DNA from: an uncultured beta proteobacterium
GTDB lineage: Bacteria; Pseudomonadota; Gammaproteobacteria; Burkholderiales; Rhodocyclaceae
Assembly (NCBI GenBank): GCA_903886975.1
Contig: CAISOB010000064.1
Coordinates: forward strand, 87,666 to 151,665
DNA: 64,000 bases
Reading direction: 5' to 3'
The position numbers were made by a program, and so were the translations under genes. Positions within the stretch are counted from its first letter, which is position 1; each line of letters starts with the position of its first letter. Of this stretch, positions 43,721 through 53,480 are shown one piece after another. Under the pieces are notes generated by a model that did no database searches, was not told where the DNA came from, and saw nothing but the letters and a program-made list of their open reading frames with translations.

Positions 43721-44344
43721 TCAGGCCAAGTGCCGGAAGGCGCCGGCCTCGCTGACCATGGCGTCGAGCCGAATGTCGTGCGGCAGCGGCCCGATCGAAT
43801 CGACGCGCGCCAATTCATATCCGACGCCGATGGCGAGCGGCGCGGGCTTGAGTGCCGCCAGCGTGCGGTCAAAGTAGCCACCGCCGTAGCCGATGCGAAA
43901 ACCGGCGGCATCGAAGACGTTGACCGGCAAGAGCAAAGCCTCAGGTGTGAGGAACTCGCCCGATTCCGGCGTGGGGATGCCGTAGCGGTCGACCAGCAAG
44001 CGGGTGCCGGGCGTCCAGGCGCGGAAAGCTAGGGGGCTATCGAGTTCGACGACGACCGGCAGCAGCGCCGCAAACCCGGGATCTCCGGCGGCGAGCCATG
44101 ACGTCAGCAATGGCCGCAGATCGGGCTCATTCTTTACCGGCCAGCAAAAACCGACACGCATCTGCGCAAGTTGCGGGAATTCTTTGCGCAAGAACTCGCA
44201 GACCTTTGCCGATAATTCCGCACAGGCGTCAACCGATAGCGCCATGCGCCGTTCGATGAATTGCCGACGCAGCGACCGGCGATCGCGTTCAGGCGTTTCG
44301 ATGGTCCGTTCAAGCCGCGCATGCGGCGTTAAGTCGGCGCTCAT
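43721..44344 (-). CDS. fau: 5-formyltetrahydrofolate cyclo-ligase
   Basis: A 207-residue enzyme (YgfA/MTHFS) converting 5-formyl-THF to 5,10-methenyl-THF with ATP. Diagnostic motifs are RRSLRRQFIERR near the start, VNVFDAAGFRIGYGGGYFDR (nucleotide and folate site) and GVGYELARVDSIGPLPHDIR near the end. It is divergent from slt with only 43 bp between starts. In gammaproteobacteria this gene often follows 6S RNA, but no such gene fits upstream here. Confidence 0.93.
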   Translation of the reverse strand: MSADLTPHARLERTIETPERDRRSLRRQFIERRMALSVDACAELSAKVCEFLRKEFPQLAQMRVGFCWPVKNEPDLRPLLTSWLAAGDPGFAALLPVVVELDSPLAFRAWTPGTRLLVDRYGIPTPESGEFLTPEALLLPVNVFDAAGFRIGYGGGYFDRTLAALKPAPLAIGVGYELARVDSIGPLPHDIRLDAMVSEAGAFRHLA

Positions 44345-44387
44345 GTGGTATGCTCAAAGTCAGTGTTTACAGGTATTTCAGCTTATC

Positions 44388-46328
44388 ATGAAGTTTCGCC
44401 TGGTTGTTCTTATCCTGGCTCTGCCCCTATTGGCTCAAGCTGCGGTTGTGGCGTTGAGTGCCGACGAGCGCTTCCTCGCCGCGCGCGACGCCGCCCATGC
44501 CGGCGACCGCGCCAAACTCGAACGGATTGCGGCGGAACTCAAGGGCTACGAACTCGAATCCTACATCGAATACTGGCGACTGCAACTCGCTCTGGATAGC
44601 ACAGACTCGGCCACCGTCAAGGCTTTTCTCGTGCGCAATGATAAAAGCTATCTGGCCGAAAAGCTGCGTGCCGAGTGGCTGAAGCAACTGGGCAAGAGAG
44701 CGCAGTGGACCGATTTTGATGCCGAGTACCCGGTGATCGCACAGGCCGATCAGGAACTCGCCTGTTATGCCTTGCAAAGACGCTACGCACAGGGCGATAA
44801 CAGCGTCCTCGATACGGCGATGGCCCTGTGGCAAAAACTGATGGAGCCGCCCGATTCGTGCTATCCGATTCTCGAAGCGCTGATTCTCGAGAAGCGCGTT
44901 CTGGCCGATGGCGTGTGGGAGCGCATCCGCCGCCTGATCGAAGCCAACAAGCTGACTGTCGCACGCTACACTATGAACTACCTGCCGGCCAGCCAGACGC
45001 CCGACGTGCGCGTCGTCGCCGCGGTGATCGACAAGCCGCTGCCCTGGCTCGCCAAGTTGCCGGGCAGCATTTCCGGCAACCGGATGAACCGCGAGCTCGC
45101 TGCCCTGGCCATCGCCCGCATCGCACGCAATGACCCGTATATGGCCTACGAGCGCCTTAGCAAGATCGAAAACCAGTTGCAGGCCGGCGAAAAAGGCTGG
45201 GCGTGGAGCCAGATCGGCTGGCAAGCCGCGCAGCAGCATCTGCCCGAAGCGCTCGAGTGGTACCGCCGCGCCGGCGATGCGCCGCTCTCCGACGAGGCGG
45301 CGCAGTGGAAAGTGCGCGCCGCGCTGCGCGCGCAGGACTGGGCGATGGTGCGCACGGCGATAGAGCAAATGCCACCGGCGCTCGCCGAGCAGCCGACCTG
45401 GACTTACTGGCTGGGGCGCGCCTACCGTTCAGGCGGTCGCGTCGAAGATGCCGACAAGCTTTTCGCACGAATTGCGGGCCAGCCGAATTTCTATGGCAAT
45501 CTCGCCGATGAAGAGCTCGGTCGGAACATCGCCACGCCGCCGCGGGCCGCGCCGCCGACACGCGAAGAGATCGCCCAGATGGCAGCCTATCCCGGCCTGC
45601 AGCGTGCGCTCGCGTTGTACCGCGTCGGCTTGCGCAACGAGGGCGTCAAGGAATGGAACTGGTCGCTGCGCGGCATGAGTGATCGCGAACTGCTGGCCGC
45701 GTCGAGCATTGCCGAGCGCGCCGGAGTCTACGACCGGGCCATCGCCGCGGCTGACCGCACGACGAACGAACATGATTACAGCCTGCGCTATCTGTCGCCG
45801 TTCAGCGATCAGGTTCGTCCGGCGGCGAAGAATCAGGCGCTCGACGATGCCTGGGTATATGGCCTGATGCGTCAGGAGAGCCGCTTCGTGACCAGCGCCA
45901 AGTCGAACGTCGGCGCCTCCGGCCTGATGCAGTTGATGCCGGCGACGGCTCGCTGGGTCGCGAAGAAGATCGGCTTGAAAGACTTTCGCCAGGGTCAGGT
46001 CAACGATCCCCAGACCAATCTGCTGCTCGGAACGAGCTATATGCGGCTGGTGATGGAGAGCCTCGACAACCACCCGGTCCTGGCGTCCGCCGCGTATAAC
46101 GCCGGCCCCGGCCGTGCGCGCAAGTGGCGTGCCGCAACGCCGCTCGAGGGGGCAGTCTATGCCGAGACGATTCCGTTCAACGAAACCCGCGATTACGTCA
46201 AGAAAGTGATGAGCAATTCGATCTACTACTCGACGCTGTTCGACGGCAAACCGCAATCGCTCAAGAGCCGGCTTGGCGTGATCGGTCCGCGCACGACGAG
46301 CGAGCCCAAGGGCGAGGAATTGCCGTAA
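44388..46328 (+). CDS. slt: Soluble lytic murein transglycosylase
   Basis: A 646-residue periplasmic enzyme that cleaves peptidoglycan glycan strands to 1,6-anhydromuropeptides. Signal peptide LVVLILALPLLAQA; a long alpha-superhelical N-domain (about 25-450); and a C-terminal SLT domain with the catalytic Glu in LMRQESRF, SNVGASGLMQLMPATAR, and AYNAGPGRARKW. Length matches Slt70. The start is the ATG at 44388, since this gives the signal peptide directly at the N-terminus; the frame stays open far upstream through the fau promoter. Confidence 0.93.
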   Translation: MKFRLVVLILALPLLAQAAVVALSADERFLAARDAAHAGDRAKLERIAAELKGYELESYIEYWRLQLALDSTDSATVKAFLVRNDKSYLAEKLRAEWLKQLGKRAQWTDFDAEYPVIAQADQELACYALQRRYAQGDNSVLDTAMALWQKLMEPPDSCYPILEALILEKRVLADGVWERIRRLIEANKLTVARYTMNYLPASQTPDVRVVAAVIDKPLPWLAKLPGSISGNRMNRELAALAIARIARNDPYMAYERLSKIENQLQAGEKGWAWSQIGWQAAQQHLPEALEWYRRAGDAPLSDEAAQWKVRAALRAQDWAMVRTAIEQMPPALAEQPTWTYWLGRAYRSGGRVEDADKLFARIAGQPNFYGNLADEELGRNIATPPRAAPPTREEIAQMAAYPGLQRALALYRVGLRNEGVKEWNWSLRGMSDRELLAASSIAERAGVYDRAIAAADRTTNEHDYSLRYLSPFSDQVRPAAKNQALDDAWVYGLMRQESRFVTSAKSNVGASGLMQLMPATARWVAKKIGLKDFRQGQVNDPQTNLLLGTSYMRLVMESLDNHPVLASAAYNAGPGRARKWRAATPLEGAVYAETIPFNETRDYVKKVMSNSIYYSTLFDGKPQSLKSRLGVIGPRTTSEPKGEELP

Positions 46329-46365
46329 AATTGATCCTTTCAAATTTTTTCATCGTCAGGTGGCC

Positions 46366-47325
46366 ATGGAGCTAAAGAAGGTAGTGCTGATCGGCGGCAG
46401 CGGTTTCGTCGGTGGCTGGATCGCCAACCGCCTTTCCGAACGCGAAATCCGCGTCGCAATCCCGACGCGCCATCGCGACAACACCAAGCAGCTGATCCTG
46501 TTGCCGACGATCGACATGATCGAGACCGACGTGCACGATCCGCAGGCGCTCGCGGCGCTGCTGCGCGGTGCTGACGCGGTGATCAATCTGGTCGGTATCT
46601 TGCACGATCGCGATTCCCGCGAACCCTATGGCAAGAATTTCGCTGCCGCGCATGTCGAACTGCCGACGAAGATTCTCGCAGCGATGCGTGCGAACGGTGT
46701 GCGCCGGCTGGTGCACATGAGCGCCCTCAAAGCAGCTGCCGATGCGCCATCGGCCTATCTGCGCTCAAAGGGCGAGGGCGAAGCGCTGGTGCGGGCGGCG
46801 GGCGCTGAGTTCGATGTCACGGTGTTTCGCCCCTCGGTCATTTTCGGGCCCGGCGATTCCTTCCTCAATACCTTCGCCTGTCTGCTGCGCTTCGCTCCGG
46901 TACTGCCGCTTGCCGGCGCTACGGCGCGCTTTCAGCCGGTCTACGTCGGCGATGTCGCCGACGTCTTTGCCGCCTGCCTGACCGATCCCGCCACCTTCGG
47001 CCAGACCTACGACTTGTGCGGCCCGAAAGCCTACACATTGCGCGAACTCGTTTCTTACGTCGGGCAGGTGACCGGTCATCGCCGTCCACTGTTCGCACTG
47101 CCCCATGGACTTGCGGCGCTGCAGGCCAAGCTGCTGGGCCTGCTGCCCAATCCGCCGATGTCGCCCGACAACCTGCGTTCAATGCAGGTCGACAATGTCA
47201 CCGATGGCCGGCAGAACTATCCGGGCTGGAACCCACAACCGCTCGAAGCGATGGCGCCGCTCTACCTTTCGACCATTCGGCCCAGACTGCGTTTTGACAG
47301 TTACCGGCATCGCGCCGGACGTTAG
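46366..47325 (+). CDS. NDUFA9-like NAD(P)-binding protein
   Basis: A 319-residue atypical short-chain dehydrogenase. The Rossmann fingerprint is VVLIGGSGFVGGWI; further motifs are GADAVINLVGILHD, VHMSALKAAADAPSAYLRSK (active Tyr followed by xxxK) and VFRPSVIFGPGDSFLNTF. This is the group related to the NDUFA9 subunit of mitochondrial complex I. Its bacterial role is not settled; it is often near slt and cca in betaproteobacteria. Start at the ATG at 46366 with AGGTGG upstream. Confidence 0.86.
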   Translation: MELKKVVLIGGSGFVGGWIANRLSEREIRVAIPTRHRDNTKQLILLPTIDMIETDVHDPQALAALLRGADAVINLVGILHDRDSREPYGKNFAAAHVELPTKILAAMRANGVRRLVHMSALKAAADAPSAYLRSKGEGEALVRAAGAEFDVTVFRPSVIFGPGDSFLNTFACLLRFAPVLPLAGATARFQPVYVGDVADVFAACLTDPATFGQTYDLCGPKAYTLRELVSYVGQVTGHRRPLFALPHGLAALQAKLLGLLPNPPMSPDNLRSMQVDNVTDGRQNYPGWNPQPLEAMAPLYLSTIRPRLRFDSYRHRAGR

Positions 47326-47341
47326 AAGAAAGACTCGTCCC

Positions 47342-47959
47342 ATGTTGAAACTTGTAATCGGCGACCGCAATTATTCATCCTGGAGTCTGCGGCCCTGGCT
47401 GGCGATCAAGCAGGCAAAACTGCCTTTCGAAGAGATATTCATCCGCCTGCGCGAAACCGGAACGAAGGCGGCGATCTTCAAATATTCGCCGTCGGGCAAG
47501 GTGCCGTGCCTGATCGACGGCGACACGGTCGTCTGGGAGTCGCTGGCGATTTGCGAATATCTGGCCGAAAGCGAACCCTCGCTGTGGCCGGCCGACCGCC
47601 GGGCGCGCGCCGAAGCGCGTTCGGTCTGCGCCGAGATGCACTCGGGCTTCGGCGCCTTGCGCCAGAACCTGCCGATGCAGATCAGCGCGTCCAAGCCTTA
47701 TGAAGAGCGCAACGCCGAAGTCAAAGCCGACCTCGCCCGAATCGTCAAGATCTGGGAAAGCTGCCGCGCCCGTTTTGCCGCCGGCGGGCCGTTCCTGTTC
47801 GGACCCTTCACGATCGCCGATGCGATGTACGCGCCGGTGGTCTGGCGTTTCGTGACCTACGCGGTGGACGCCCCGGCGGCGTCACGCGCCTGGCTGGACA
47901 CCATGTGCGCGCTGCCCGCGATGCAGGAGTGGCGTGCCGCGGCGCTGGCCGAAAAATAA
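47342..47959 (+). CDS. Glutathione S-transferase family protein (first)
   Basis: A 205-residue GST-like protein. The N-terminal thioredoxin fold has NYSSWSLRPWLAIKQAKLPF and SPSGKVPCLIDGDTVVWESL (the glutathione-binding cis-Pro and E/S motif). The C-terminal helical domain ends with FGPFTIADAMYAPVVWRF. The SSWSLRPW motif is close to the zeta/YfcF-like group. The ATG at 47342 is 17 bp after the NDUFA9-like gene, so the two are probably cotranscribed. Substrate unknown. Confidence 0.88.
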   Translation: MLKLVIGDRNYSSWSLRPWLAIKQAKLPFEEIFIRLRETGTKAAIFKYSPSGKVPCLIDGDTVVWESLAICEYLAESEPSLWPADRRARAEARSVCAEMHSGFGALRQNLPMQISASKPYEERNAEVKADLARIVKIWESCRARFAAGGPFLFGPFTIADAMYAPVVWRFVTYAVDAPAASRAWLDTMCALPAMQEWRAAALAEK

Positions 47960-47985
47960 GCTCTCCATTGCGCCATTTTCGGCCC

Positions 47986-49143
47986 ATGCAAATCTTCACC
48001 GTCGGCGGCGCTGTACGTGACGAGTTGCTGGGCCTGACGGTACAAGACCGAGATTACGTGGTCGTCGGCGCGACGCCTGCCGAAATGCTGGCGCAAGGCT
48101 TCAAGCCGGTCGGCAAGGACTTCCCGGTTTTCCTGCACCCGAAGACGCACGCCGAGTACGCACTTGCTCGCACCGAACGCAAGTCCGGCCACGGCTATCG
48201 CGGCTTCGCTTTCGACGCGGCGAGCGAGGTGACCCTCGAAGAAGACCTGGCGCGCCGCGACCTCACGATCAACGCCATCGCGCGCGCCGACGACGGCACG
48301 CTGACCGACCCCTTTCACGGCGTTGCCGATTTGACCGCGCACGTGCTGCGCCATGTCGGCCCGGCCTTCGTCGAAGATCCGGTGCGCATCCTGCGCGTCG
48401 CGCGGTTTGCGGCGCGCTTTTTCGATTTCTCCATCGCTCCCGAGACCATTGCGCTGATGCGTGAGATGGTCGCGAGCGGCGAGATCGATCATTTGGTTGC
48501 CGAACGCGTCTGGCAGGAATTCGCCCGCGGCCTGATGGAAGAGAAGCCCTCGCGCATGCTCGCCGTACTCGACGAATGCGGCGCACTGGCGCGGCTGCTG
48601 CCCGAAGTCGATGGCGGCGAAAACGTCGGGTTGGCCCTCGACGAAGCCGCGCGGCGCGGGCATGAACTCGCGATCCGCTATGCCGTTCTGCTGCACGATC
48701 CCGGGCCGGCGGCGTTCGACGCGGCGCTGCAGGCCGAGCAGGTGGCGCGCAAGGTCAAGCGAGTCAACGCGGTCTGCGCCCGGCTCAAGGCGCCGGCCGA
48801 TTGCCGCGACCTCGCGCTACTCGTCGCCCGCTATGAAGCAGACATTTGGCACGGCGCACAACTCTCGGCGGCGAGCCTCGCGAAGCTGCTCGAGACGACC
48901 GATGCCTTGCGCCGTCCGCAGCGCTTCGAGCAACTGCTTGCGGCCAGCGCCTGCATTCATTATGCCGAGGGCGCAGCGCGGGCCGCCGCTGCAAGCGAGC
49001 TGTTCTTGCGGGCGCTGGCAGCAGTACGCGCTGTTGACGCCGCAACGATTGCGCGTGCCAGCAACGACGCATCGCAGATTGCGCAGCGTGTGCACACGGC
49101 GCGGGTGGCCGCCGTCAAAGCGGCTTTGACACTTACCGAATAG
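47986..49143 (+). CDS. cca: CCA-adding tRNA nucleotidyltransferase
   Basis: A 385-residue class II enzyme that adds or repairs the 3' CCA end of tRNAs. Motif [11 protein letters not shown] with the catalytic DRD, motif [11 protein letters not shown], and motif C around [15 protein letters not shown] are present. A C-terminal HD domain carries H and HD residues ([12 protein letters not shown]). It is somewhat shorter than the E. coli enzyme (412). I start it at the ATG at 47986 ([12 protein letters not shown]); the frame is open further upstream into the GST gene. Confidence 0.94.
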   Translation: MQIFTVGGAVRDELLGLTVQDRDYVVVGATPAEMLAQGFKPVGKDFPVFLHPKTHAEYALARTERKSGHGYRGFAFDAASEVTLEEDLARRDLTINAIARADDGTLTDPFHGVADLTAHVLRHVGPAFVEDPVRILRVARFAARFFDFSIAPETIALMREMVASGEIDHLVAERVWQEFARGLMEEKPSRMLAVLDECGALARLLPEVDGGENVGLALDEAARRGHELAIRYAVLLHDPGPAAFDAALQAEQVARKVKRVNAVCARLKAPADCRDLALLVARYEADIWHGAQLSAASLAKLLETTDALRRPQRFEQLLAASACIHYAEGAARAAAASELFLRALAAVRAVDAATIARASNDASQIAQRVHTARVAAVKAALTLTE

Positions 49144-49153
49144 GAGAAGAACA

Positions 49154-49771
49154 ATGATCACGCTCTACACCTGGAGTACCCCGAATGGCCGCAAGGTATC
49201 GATCATGCTTGAAGAATGCGGTTTGCCTTACGGCGTCAAGGCCGTCGATATCACCAAGGGTGAGCAGTCGCAGCCCGACTTCGTGGCGATCAATCCGAAT
49301 TCGAAGATTCCGGCCATCGTCGACACCGAGGGACCTGAAGGCGCGCCGATCACCCTCTTCGAGTCGGGCGCGATCCTCGTCTACCTCGCGGCCAAGACCG
49401 GCAAGTTTCTGCCGGCCAGCGAGCGCGGCAAATACGCAGCCCTGCAGTGGCTGATGTTCCAGATGGGCGGTGTCGGACCGATGTTCGGACAGGCGCACCA
49501 CTTCCTGCGCTTCGCGCCGGAGCCGCTGCCCTACGCGATCAAGCGCTACAGCGCGGAAACGGCACGCCTTTACGGCGTCCTCGACAAGCGCCTAGGCGAA
49601 GCCGAGTATCTGGCCGGCGAATATTCGATCGCCGACATCGCCACTTACCCCTGGGTCGCGCGGCACGAGTGGCACAAGATTGCCCTGCCCGATTACCCGA
49701 ACGTGGCGCGCTGGTTCGCGGCAATCGGCGCCCGTCCGGCCGTGCAGCGCGGCATGGAGGTCCCCGGCTGA
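49154..49771 (+). CDS. Glutathione S-transferase, YfcG/YghU-like (second)
   Basis: A 205-residue GST. It opens [20 protein letters not shown], the pattern of the nu-class YfcG/YghU group, which reduces disulfide bonds with glutathione using backbone and Thr/Asn contacts. [11 protein letters not shown] and [12 protein letters not shown] bind glutathione; the end has [17 protein letters not shown]. It is 10 bp after cca with GGAGAAG before the ATG. It differs clearly from the GST encoded at 47342, so the two are not a recent duplication. Confidence 0.9.
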   Translation: MITLYTWSTPNGRKVSIMLEECGLPYGVKAVDITKGEQSQPDFVAINPNSKIPAIVDTEGPEGAPITLFESGAILVYLAAKTGKFLPASERGKYAALQWLMFQMGGVGPMFGQAHHFLRFAPEPLPYAIKRYSAETARLYGVLDKRLGEAEYLAGEYSIADIATYPWVARHEWHKIALPDYPNVARWFAAIGARPAVQRGMEVPG

Positions 49772-49877
49772 ACGCCGTCGCCGGCGCACGGCGAAATATC
49801 CGCTGCCGGCGTTCAACCTTTTCGGGCCCTGACCGTTAGTTGGCTACCATCCATTCATTTGACTGGATGATCAGCAA

Positions 49878-50114
49878 ATGGTGACCGTCATGGATATGAG
49901 TTCCGGCAAGGACTTGGACGAAGCGTGCAATCACTACAACGACGTCTATAGCGACGAAGTCCTGTACGCCTCGTGGGCCGAGGCGCCGCGCGCCGGGCTG
50001 CAAGCGGTCGCCGCGCCGGTCGCCGGCGCTCCGGCAAGCGCGACCGGCGTCGCTATCGAAGGCTTCCTGGCGCGGCTTTACGCCAGCCAGGGTCAGCAAG
50101 GCCGGAGCCGCTGA
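49878..50114 (+). CDS. Small protein of unknown function
   Basis: A 78-residue acidic protein with DLDEACNHYNDVYSDEVLYA in the first half, an Ala/Pro-rich middle, and IEGFLARLYASQGQQ at the end. No signal peptide or membrane segment. I do not recognise it. Support for a real gene: a strong terminator begins exactly at its stop codon, and the first half has a non-random composition. The ATG could be at 49878 or 49890. No clear ribosome site. Confidence 0.5.
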   Translation: MVTVMDMSSGKDLDEACNHYNDVYSDEVLYASWAEAPRAGLQAVAAPVAGAPASATGVAIEGFLARLYASQGQQGRSR

Positions 50115-50128
50115 CAGCGGCTCGTTTT
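50105..50128 (+). terminator. Rho-independent terminator at the end of the small ORF
   Basis: GAGCCGC (50105-50111), loop TGACA, GCGGCTC (50117-50123), then GTTTTC. The stem overlaps the stop codon of the small ORF and lies 1 bp from the end of the converging methyltransferase gene. A perfect 7-bp GC-rich stem with a T run makes it a convincing terminator for plus-strand transcripts. Confidence 0.8.
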
Positions 50129-51289
50129 CTATAGCGTCGCGTTGCGGTTGCCCTGGGCAAAGCCGATCAGCGCCGGGCTGATGCCCTTGCCGAGCGCGAC
50201 GACCTTGAACAACTCGCCCATCTCGGCGGGCGAAATCAGTTTCTGCGCGGCCTGCGCCTCGCGCAGATAGCGCAACGAATCCTCGGCCGGGATGCGCGCG
50301 AGCACCGTGTCCAAGCCGCAGCTGAGCAGGAAGTTCGCCTGCGTCGTATAGCCGAGGAACTCGAATCCCGCGTCATACCCGGCATCGACGATCGTCGTGA
50401 AATCGACGTGCGCCGTGATATCCTGCAGGCCGGGAAGAAAGAACGGCTCGCCGTGCGCATGATGGCGGTAGTGGCACATCAGCGTTCCGGCATCGCGCTG
50501 CGGGTGGTAATACTCGTGGCGCGGAAAGCCGTAATCGATGAGCAGCAGTGCGCCTCGGCCGATGATCCCGGCCCACGCCCTTGTCCAGTCCGACGCCGCC
50601 AGGCAGATTTCGCTCAAATAGCCGCCGGCCAATTCATATTCTTCGGCGAGCGCCTCCGCGCGTTCGAGCACGCGGCCCTGCGCCGGCCGGTCGCGCCAGA
50701 CGAAAGCCTCGTCCTGCCAGTCGACGCCGCGCTCGCTGATCGACCGATCGTCGCCCCAGACCACGAGGTGCACCGGCATCGCGTCGAGCACTTCGTTGGC
50801 CACTACCAGGCCGTCGAAATTTTCGGGCAGCCGGTCCAGCCACTCGACGCGGCCGAGCAGCTGCGGTGCGCGCCGCGCGAGGGTTTCGCGCTGGCGGGCG
50901 CGCAATTCGCCGGACAGGTCGAGGATGCCGTAGCGTTCGGGAAGCGCATCGCGCCGTTCGAGTTCGAGCAGCAGGTCGGCGGCAAGACGGCCCGACCCGG
51001 CGCCGACCTCGATCATCCGCGGCGCGCTTTCGGCGAGGATCTGCGCGACCTGCGCCGCGAGCGTCGCGCCGAAGGCTGCGGAGATTTCCGGTGCCGTGAC
51101 AAAGTCGCCGGCGCCGCCGAACTTCTGCGCGCCGCCCGAGTAATAACCCATCCCCGGCGTGTAGAGTGCGAGCTCCATGTAGCGGTCAAACGCGATCCAG
51201 CCGCCCGCCGCGGCGATCTCGTCGGCGATGCGGCGCTTGAGCATCGCGCTGCAGGCCAGCGCTTCGGGTTCTGGTTGCGGCAAGCTCAT
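50129..51289 (-). CDS. MidA/NDUFAF7-family class I methyltransferase
   Basis: A 386-residue SAM-dependent methyltransferase of the MidA group (COG1565). Motifs: YMELALYTPGMGYYSGGA, GAGDFVTAPEISAAFGATLA, the SAM loop IEVGAGSGRLAADLL, VVANEVLDAMPVHLVVW, and LLIDYGFPRHEYYHPQRDAG. The mitochondrial homologue methylates an arginine of a complex I subunit; the bacterial target is not known. It converges with the small ORF at 49878 and is divergent from the universal stress gene. Confidence 0.9.
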   Translation of the reverse strand: MSLPQPEPEALACSAMLKRRIADEIAAAGGWIAFDRYMELALYTPGMGYYSGGAQKFGGAGDFVTAPEISAAFGATLAAQVAQILAESAPRMIEVGAGSGRLAADLLLELERRDALPERYGILDLSGELRARQRETLARRAPQLLGRVEWLDRLPENFDGLVVANEVLDAMPVHLVVWGDDRSISERGVDWQDEAFVWRDRPAQGRVLERAEALAEEYELAGGYLSEICLAASDWTRAWAGIIGRGALLLIDYGFPRHEYYHPQRDAGTLMCHYRHHAHGEPFFLPGLQDITAHVDFTTIVDAGYDAGFEFLGYTTQANFLLSCGLDTVLARIPAEDSLRYLREAQAAQKLISPAEMGELFKVVALGKGISPALIGFAQGNRNATL

Positions 51290-51406
51290 GATATTGGAAT
51301 ATGAGAAAGGATTCTTTCCCTGTCGATCAGGGCGCCGATTATACGCCCGCCGCCATGCTAAGCTTAGTGTCCACGGTAGTTGTCAGGCGGATCGAAGGAG
51401 ACCTTC

Positions 51407-51856
51407 ATGTACAAGCGAATCATGGCGGCCATCGACGACAGCTTCGCCAGCGGCAAGACGCTGCCAGCGGCGATCGAGCTGGCCGCACTGTCGGGCGCCA
51501 AGCTGGCCCTCTGTCATGCGCTCGATCAGTCGCTCTTTGCCCAGCGCCGAGCGGAAGCCCTGCTTTCGAACAGCGTCAGCCAGGCCGAGCAGAATCTGCA
51601 CAAGGGCGCACAGGAGTTTCTCGACCAGGCTGCCGCATTGGCGCGCGTCGCCGGGGTCGATGTCGAGACCCGGATCATCGACTCGGAAGTGAAGCAGGTC
51701 GCTGACATGCTCGCCATCGCCGCCGACGCGTGGCAGGCCGATCTGCTGGTCGTCGGAACGCACAGCCATCGCGGTCTGGAACGCTTCTTCGTCGATAGCG
51801 TCGGCGAAAGGCTGGTGCAAAAAGTGACGACCTCGCTGCTCGTCGTGCGCGATTAG
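51407..51856 (+). CDS. Universal stress protein UspA family
   Basis: A 149-residue UspA-like protein beginning MYKRIMAAIDDSFASGKTLP, with the ATP-binding loop region DLLVVGTHSHRGLERFFVDS and VTTSLLVVRD at the end. The usual Gly-Ser of the nucleotide loop is Asp-Ser here, so ATP binding may be weaker. The ATG at 51407 has an AAGGAGA ribosome site, which decides it over an upstream in-frame start. It converges with cobQ with 5 bp between stops. Confidence 0.92.
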   Translation: MYKRIMAAIDDSFASGKTLPAAIELAALSGAKLALCHALDQSLFAQRRAEALLSNSVSQAEQNLHKGAQEFLDQAAALARVAGVDVETRIIDSEVKQVADMLAIAADAWQADLLVVGTHSHRGLERFFVDSVGERLVQKVTTSLLVVRD

Positions 51857-51861
51857 CGGCT

Positions 51862-53367
51862 TTAGATATCGGCGGCCTTGAGCGGCAGCCACTGCGCCAG
51901 ACGTTCGAGGTCGAGGCTCTCCTCCACCGCGTCGGCCAGGCGCTCGAGGTCGCGCTCGCGGCGCTCGTCGGGGTCGAAGCGCACGCTCGTCTTGTGGCCC
52001 GCCCAGCCGAGCAGCGTTGACAGGGCTTCGGGCGTGTCGAACAAACCGTGGCAGTAGGTGGCCATGATCTGGCCGTCGGCGGACAGCGCGCCTTCGGGTT
52101 CGCCGGCGAGGGAAATTGCCGGCCGCACCATGTCGGGGCCGCTGGTCACGCCCATGTGGATGCGGTAGCCGGCTATGCGCGGCGCTTCCCCCAGCGCCAG
52201 GGTGCCGCTCACGTTCTCGAGCGTCTTCTCTTCTGCCAGCGTTGTCTCGAAATCGAGCAGGCCCAGCCCCGGCGCGCTGCCGGCCGGCCCTTCGATGCCG
52301 AGCGGATCATGCACCTGCCGGCCGAGCATCTGCAGGCCGCCGCAGACGCCGATCACCTTGCCGCCGTAGCGCAGGTGGCGACGCAGCGGTTCTTCCCAGC
52401 CCATGGCGCGCAGCCAGGCGAGGTCGGCCTGCACGGCTTTCGATCCGGGCAGGACGACGAGGTCGCAGGGCGGCGGCGTGTCGTGCGGACCGATGAAGCA
52501 AAAATCGACCTCGGGATGAAAACGCAGCGGGTCGAGGTCGTTGTGGTTCGAGATGCGCGGGTAGGCCGGCGCGATGACCTTGAATTTCGCGTCGATCTTC
52601 GCTTCCTTGCCGCGCGGCAGCGCGTCCTCGGCATCGAGATAGAGGCCGTGCAGATAGGGCAGCACGCCGAGCACCGGTTTGCCGGTGCGTTCTTCGAGCC
52701 AGCGCAGGCCCGGCTCGAGCAGCGCGATGTCGCCGCGGAAGCGGTTGACGACGAAGCCGACCACGCGCGCCTGCTCGCTCGCCGAGAGCAGATCGAGCGT
52801 GCCGACGAAATGCGCGAAGATGCCGCCGCGGTCGATGTCGGCAATCAGCACGACCGGGCAGTCGACGGCTTCGGCAAAACCCATGTTGGCGATGTCGCGA
52901 TCGCGCAGATTGATCTCCGCCGGGCTGCCCGCCCCTTCGACGATGACGCACTCATAGGCCGCGATCAGCCGCTGCCACGATTCGAGGACGGCTTTCATCG
53001 CGCGCGGCTTGTACTCATGGTAGGCGCAGGCGTCGAGGTCGGTGAGCGCCTTGCCGTGGATGATCACCTGGGCGCGCGTGTCGGTCGCGGGTTTGAGCAG
53101 TACCGGATTGAAATCGGTATGCGCCGGCACCCCAGCAGCGAGCGCCTGCAGCGCCTGTGCCCGCCCGATCTCGCCGCCGTCGATGGTCACCGCCGAATTG
53201 AGCGCCATGTTCTGCGGCTTGAACGGCGCAACGCGAACGCCGCGGCGATGCAGAATGCGGCAGAGCGCCGCGACCAGCGTCGTCTTGCCGGCATCCGAGG
53301 TGCAGCCCTGGACCATTAGTGATGCGGCTGTACGCTCGCGCGTGTTCGGCTCTTGCCCTGTATTCAT
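51862..53367 (-). CDS. cobQ: Cobyric acid synthase
   Basis: A 501-residue glutamine amidotransferase that amidates adenosylcobyrinic acid a,c-diamide at four side chains. The N-terminal P-loop domain has [20 protein letters not shown] and [13 protein letters not shown]. The C-terminal GATase domain has the nucleophile Cys in [12 protein letters not shown] and a catalytic His in [13 protein letters not shown]. Length fits the family. I start it at the ATG at 53367; 53316 (MVQGC) is possible. It is divergent from the cobC-like gene across 113 bp, with no cobalamin riboswitch visible there. Confidence 0.94.
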   Translation of the reverse strand: MNTGQEPNTRERTAASLMVQGCTSDAGKTTLVAALCRILHRRGVRVAPFKPQNMALNSAVTIDGGEIGRAQALQALAAGVPAHTDFNPVLLKPATDTRAQVIIHGKALTDLDACAYHEYKPRAMKAVLESWQRLIAAYECVIVEGAGSPAEINLRDRDIANMGFAEAVDCPVVLIADIDRGGIFAHFVGTLDLLSASEQARVVGFVVNRFRGDIALLEPGLRWLEERTGKPVLGVLPYLHGLYLDAEDALPRGKEAKIDAKFKVIAPAYPRISNHNDLDPLRFHPEVDFCFIGPHDTPPPCDLVVLPGSKAVQADLAWLRAMGWEEPLRRHLRYGGKVIGVCGGLQMLGRQVHDPLGIEGPAGSAPGLGLLDFETTLAEEKTLENVSGTLALGEAPRIAGYRIHMGVTSGPDMVRPAISLAGEPEGALSADGQIMATYCHGLFDTPEALSTLLGWAGHKTSVRFDPDERRERDLERLADAVEESLDLERLAQWLPLKAADI

Positions 53368-53480
53368 CGTAAAATCCCGAATTCCTGATTTGCTCGCGGT
53401 AAGCACCGATTTTCTCATGCGCGACTGCATCGCTCGTCATTCTCGCGACAATCTCTTTGCTTGGCTTGGGAAATTTCCCC

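Noticed and set aside
44004..44387. Upstream extension of the slt frame
   Set aside because: It would overlap fau and its promoter and place the signal peptide inside the protein; the ATG at 44388 gives a proper exported start.
52048..53319. 423-codon open frame antisense to cobQ
   Set aside because: It covers the intact cobQ motifs on the opposite strand and has no recognisable domain.
53368..53480. Cobalamin riboswitch between cobQ and the cobC-like gene
   Set aside because: The gap is only 113 bp and no B12-box-like motif was seen.
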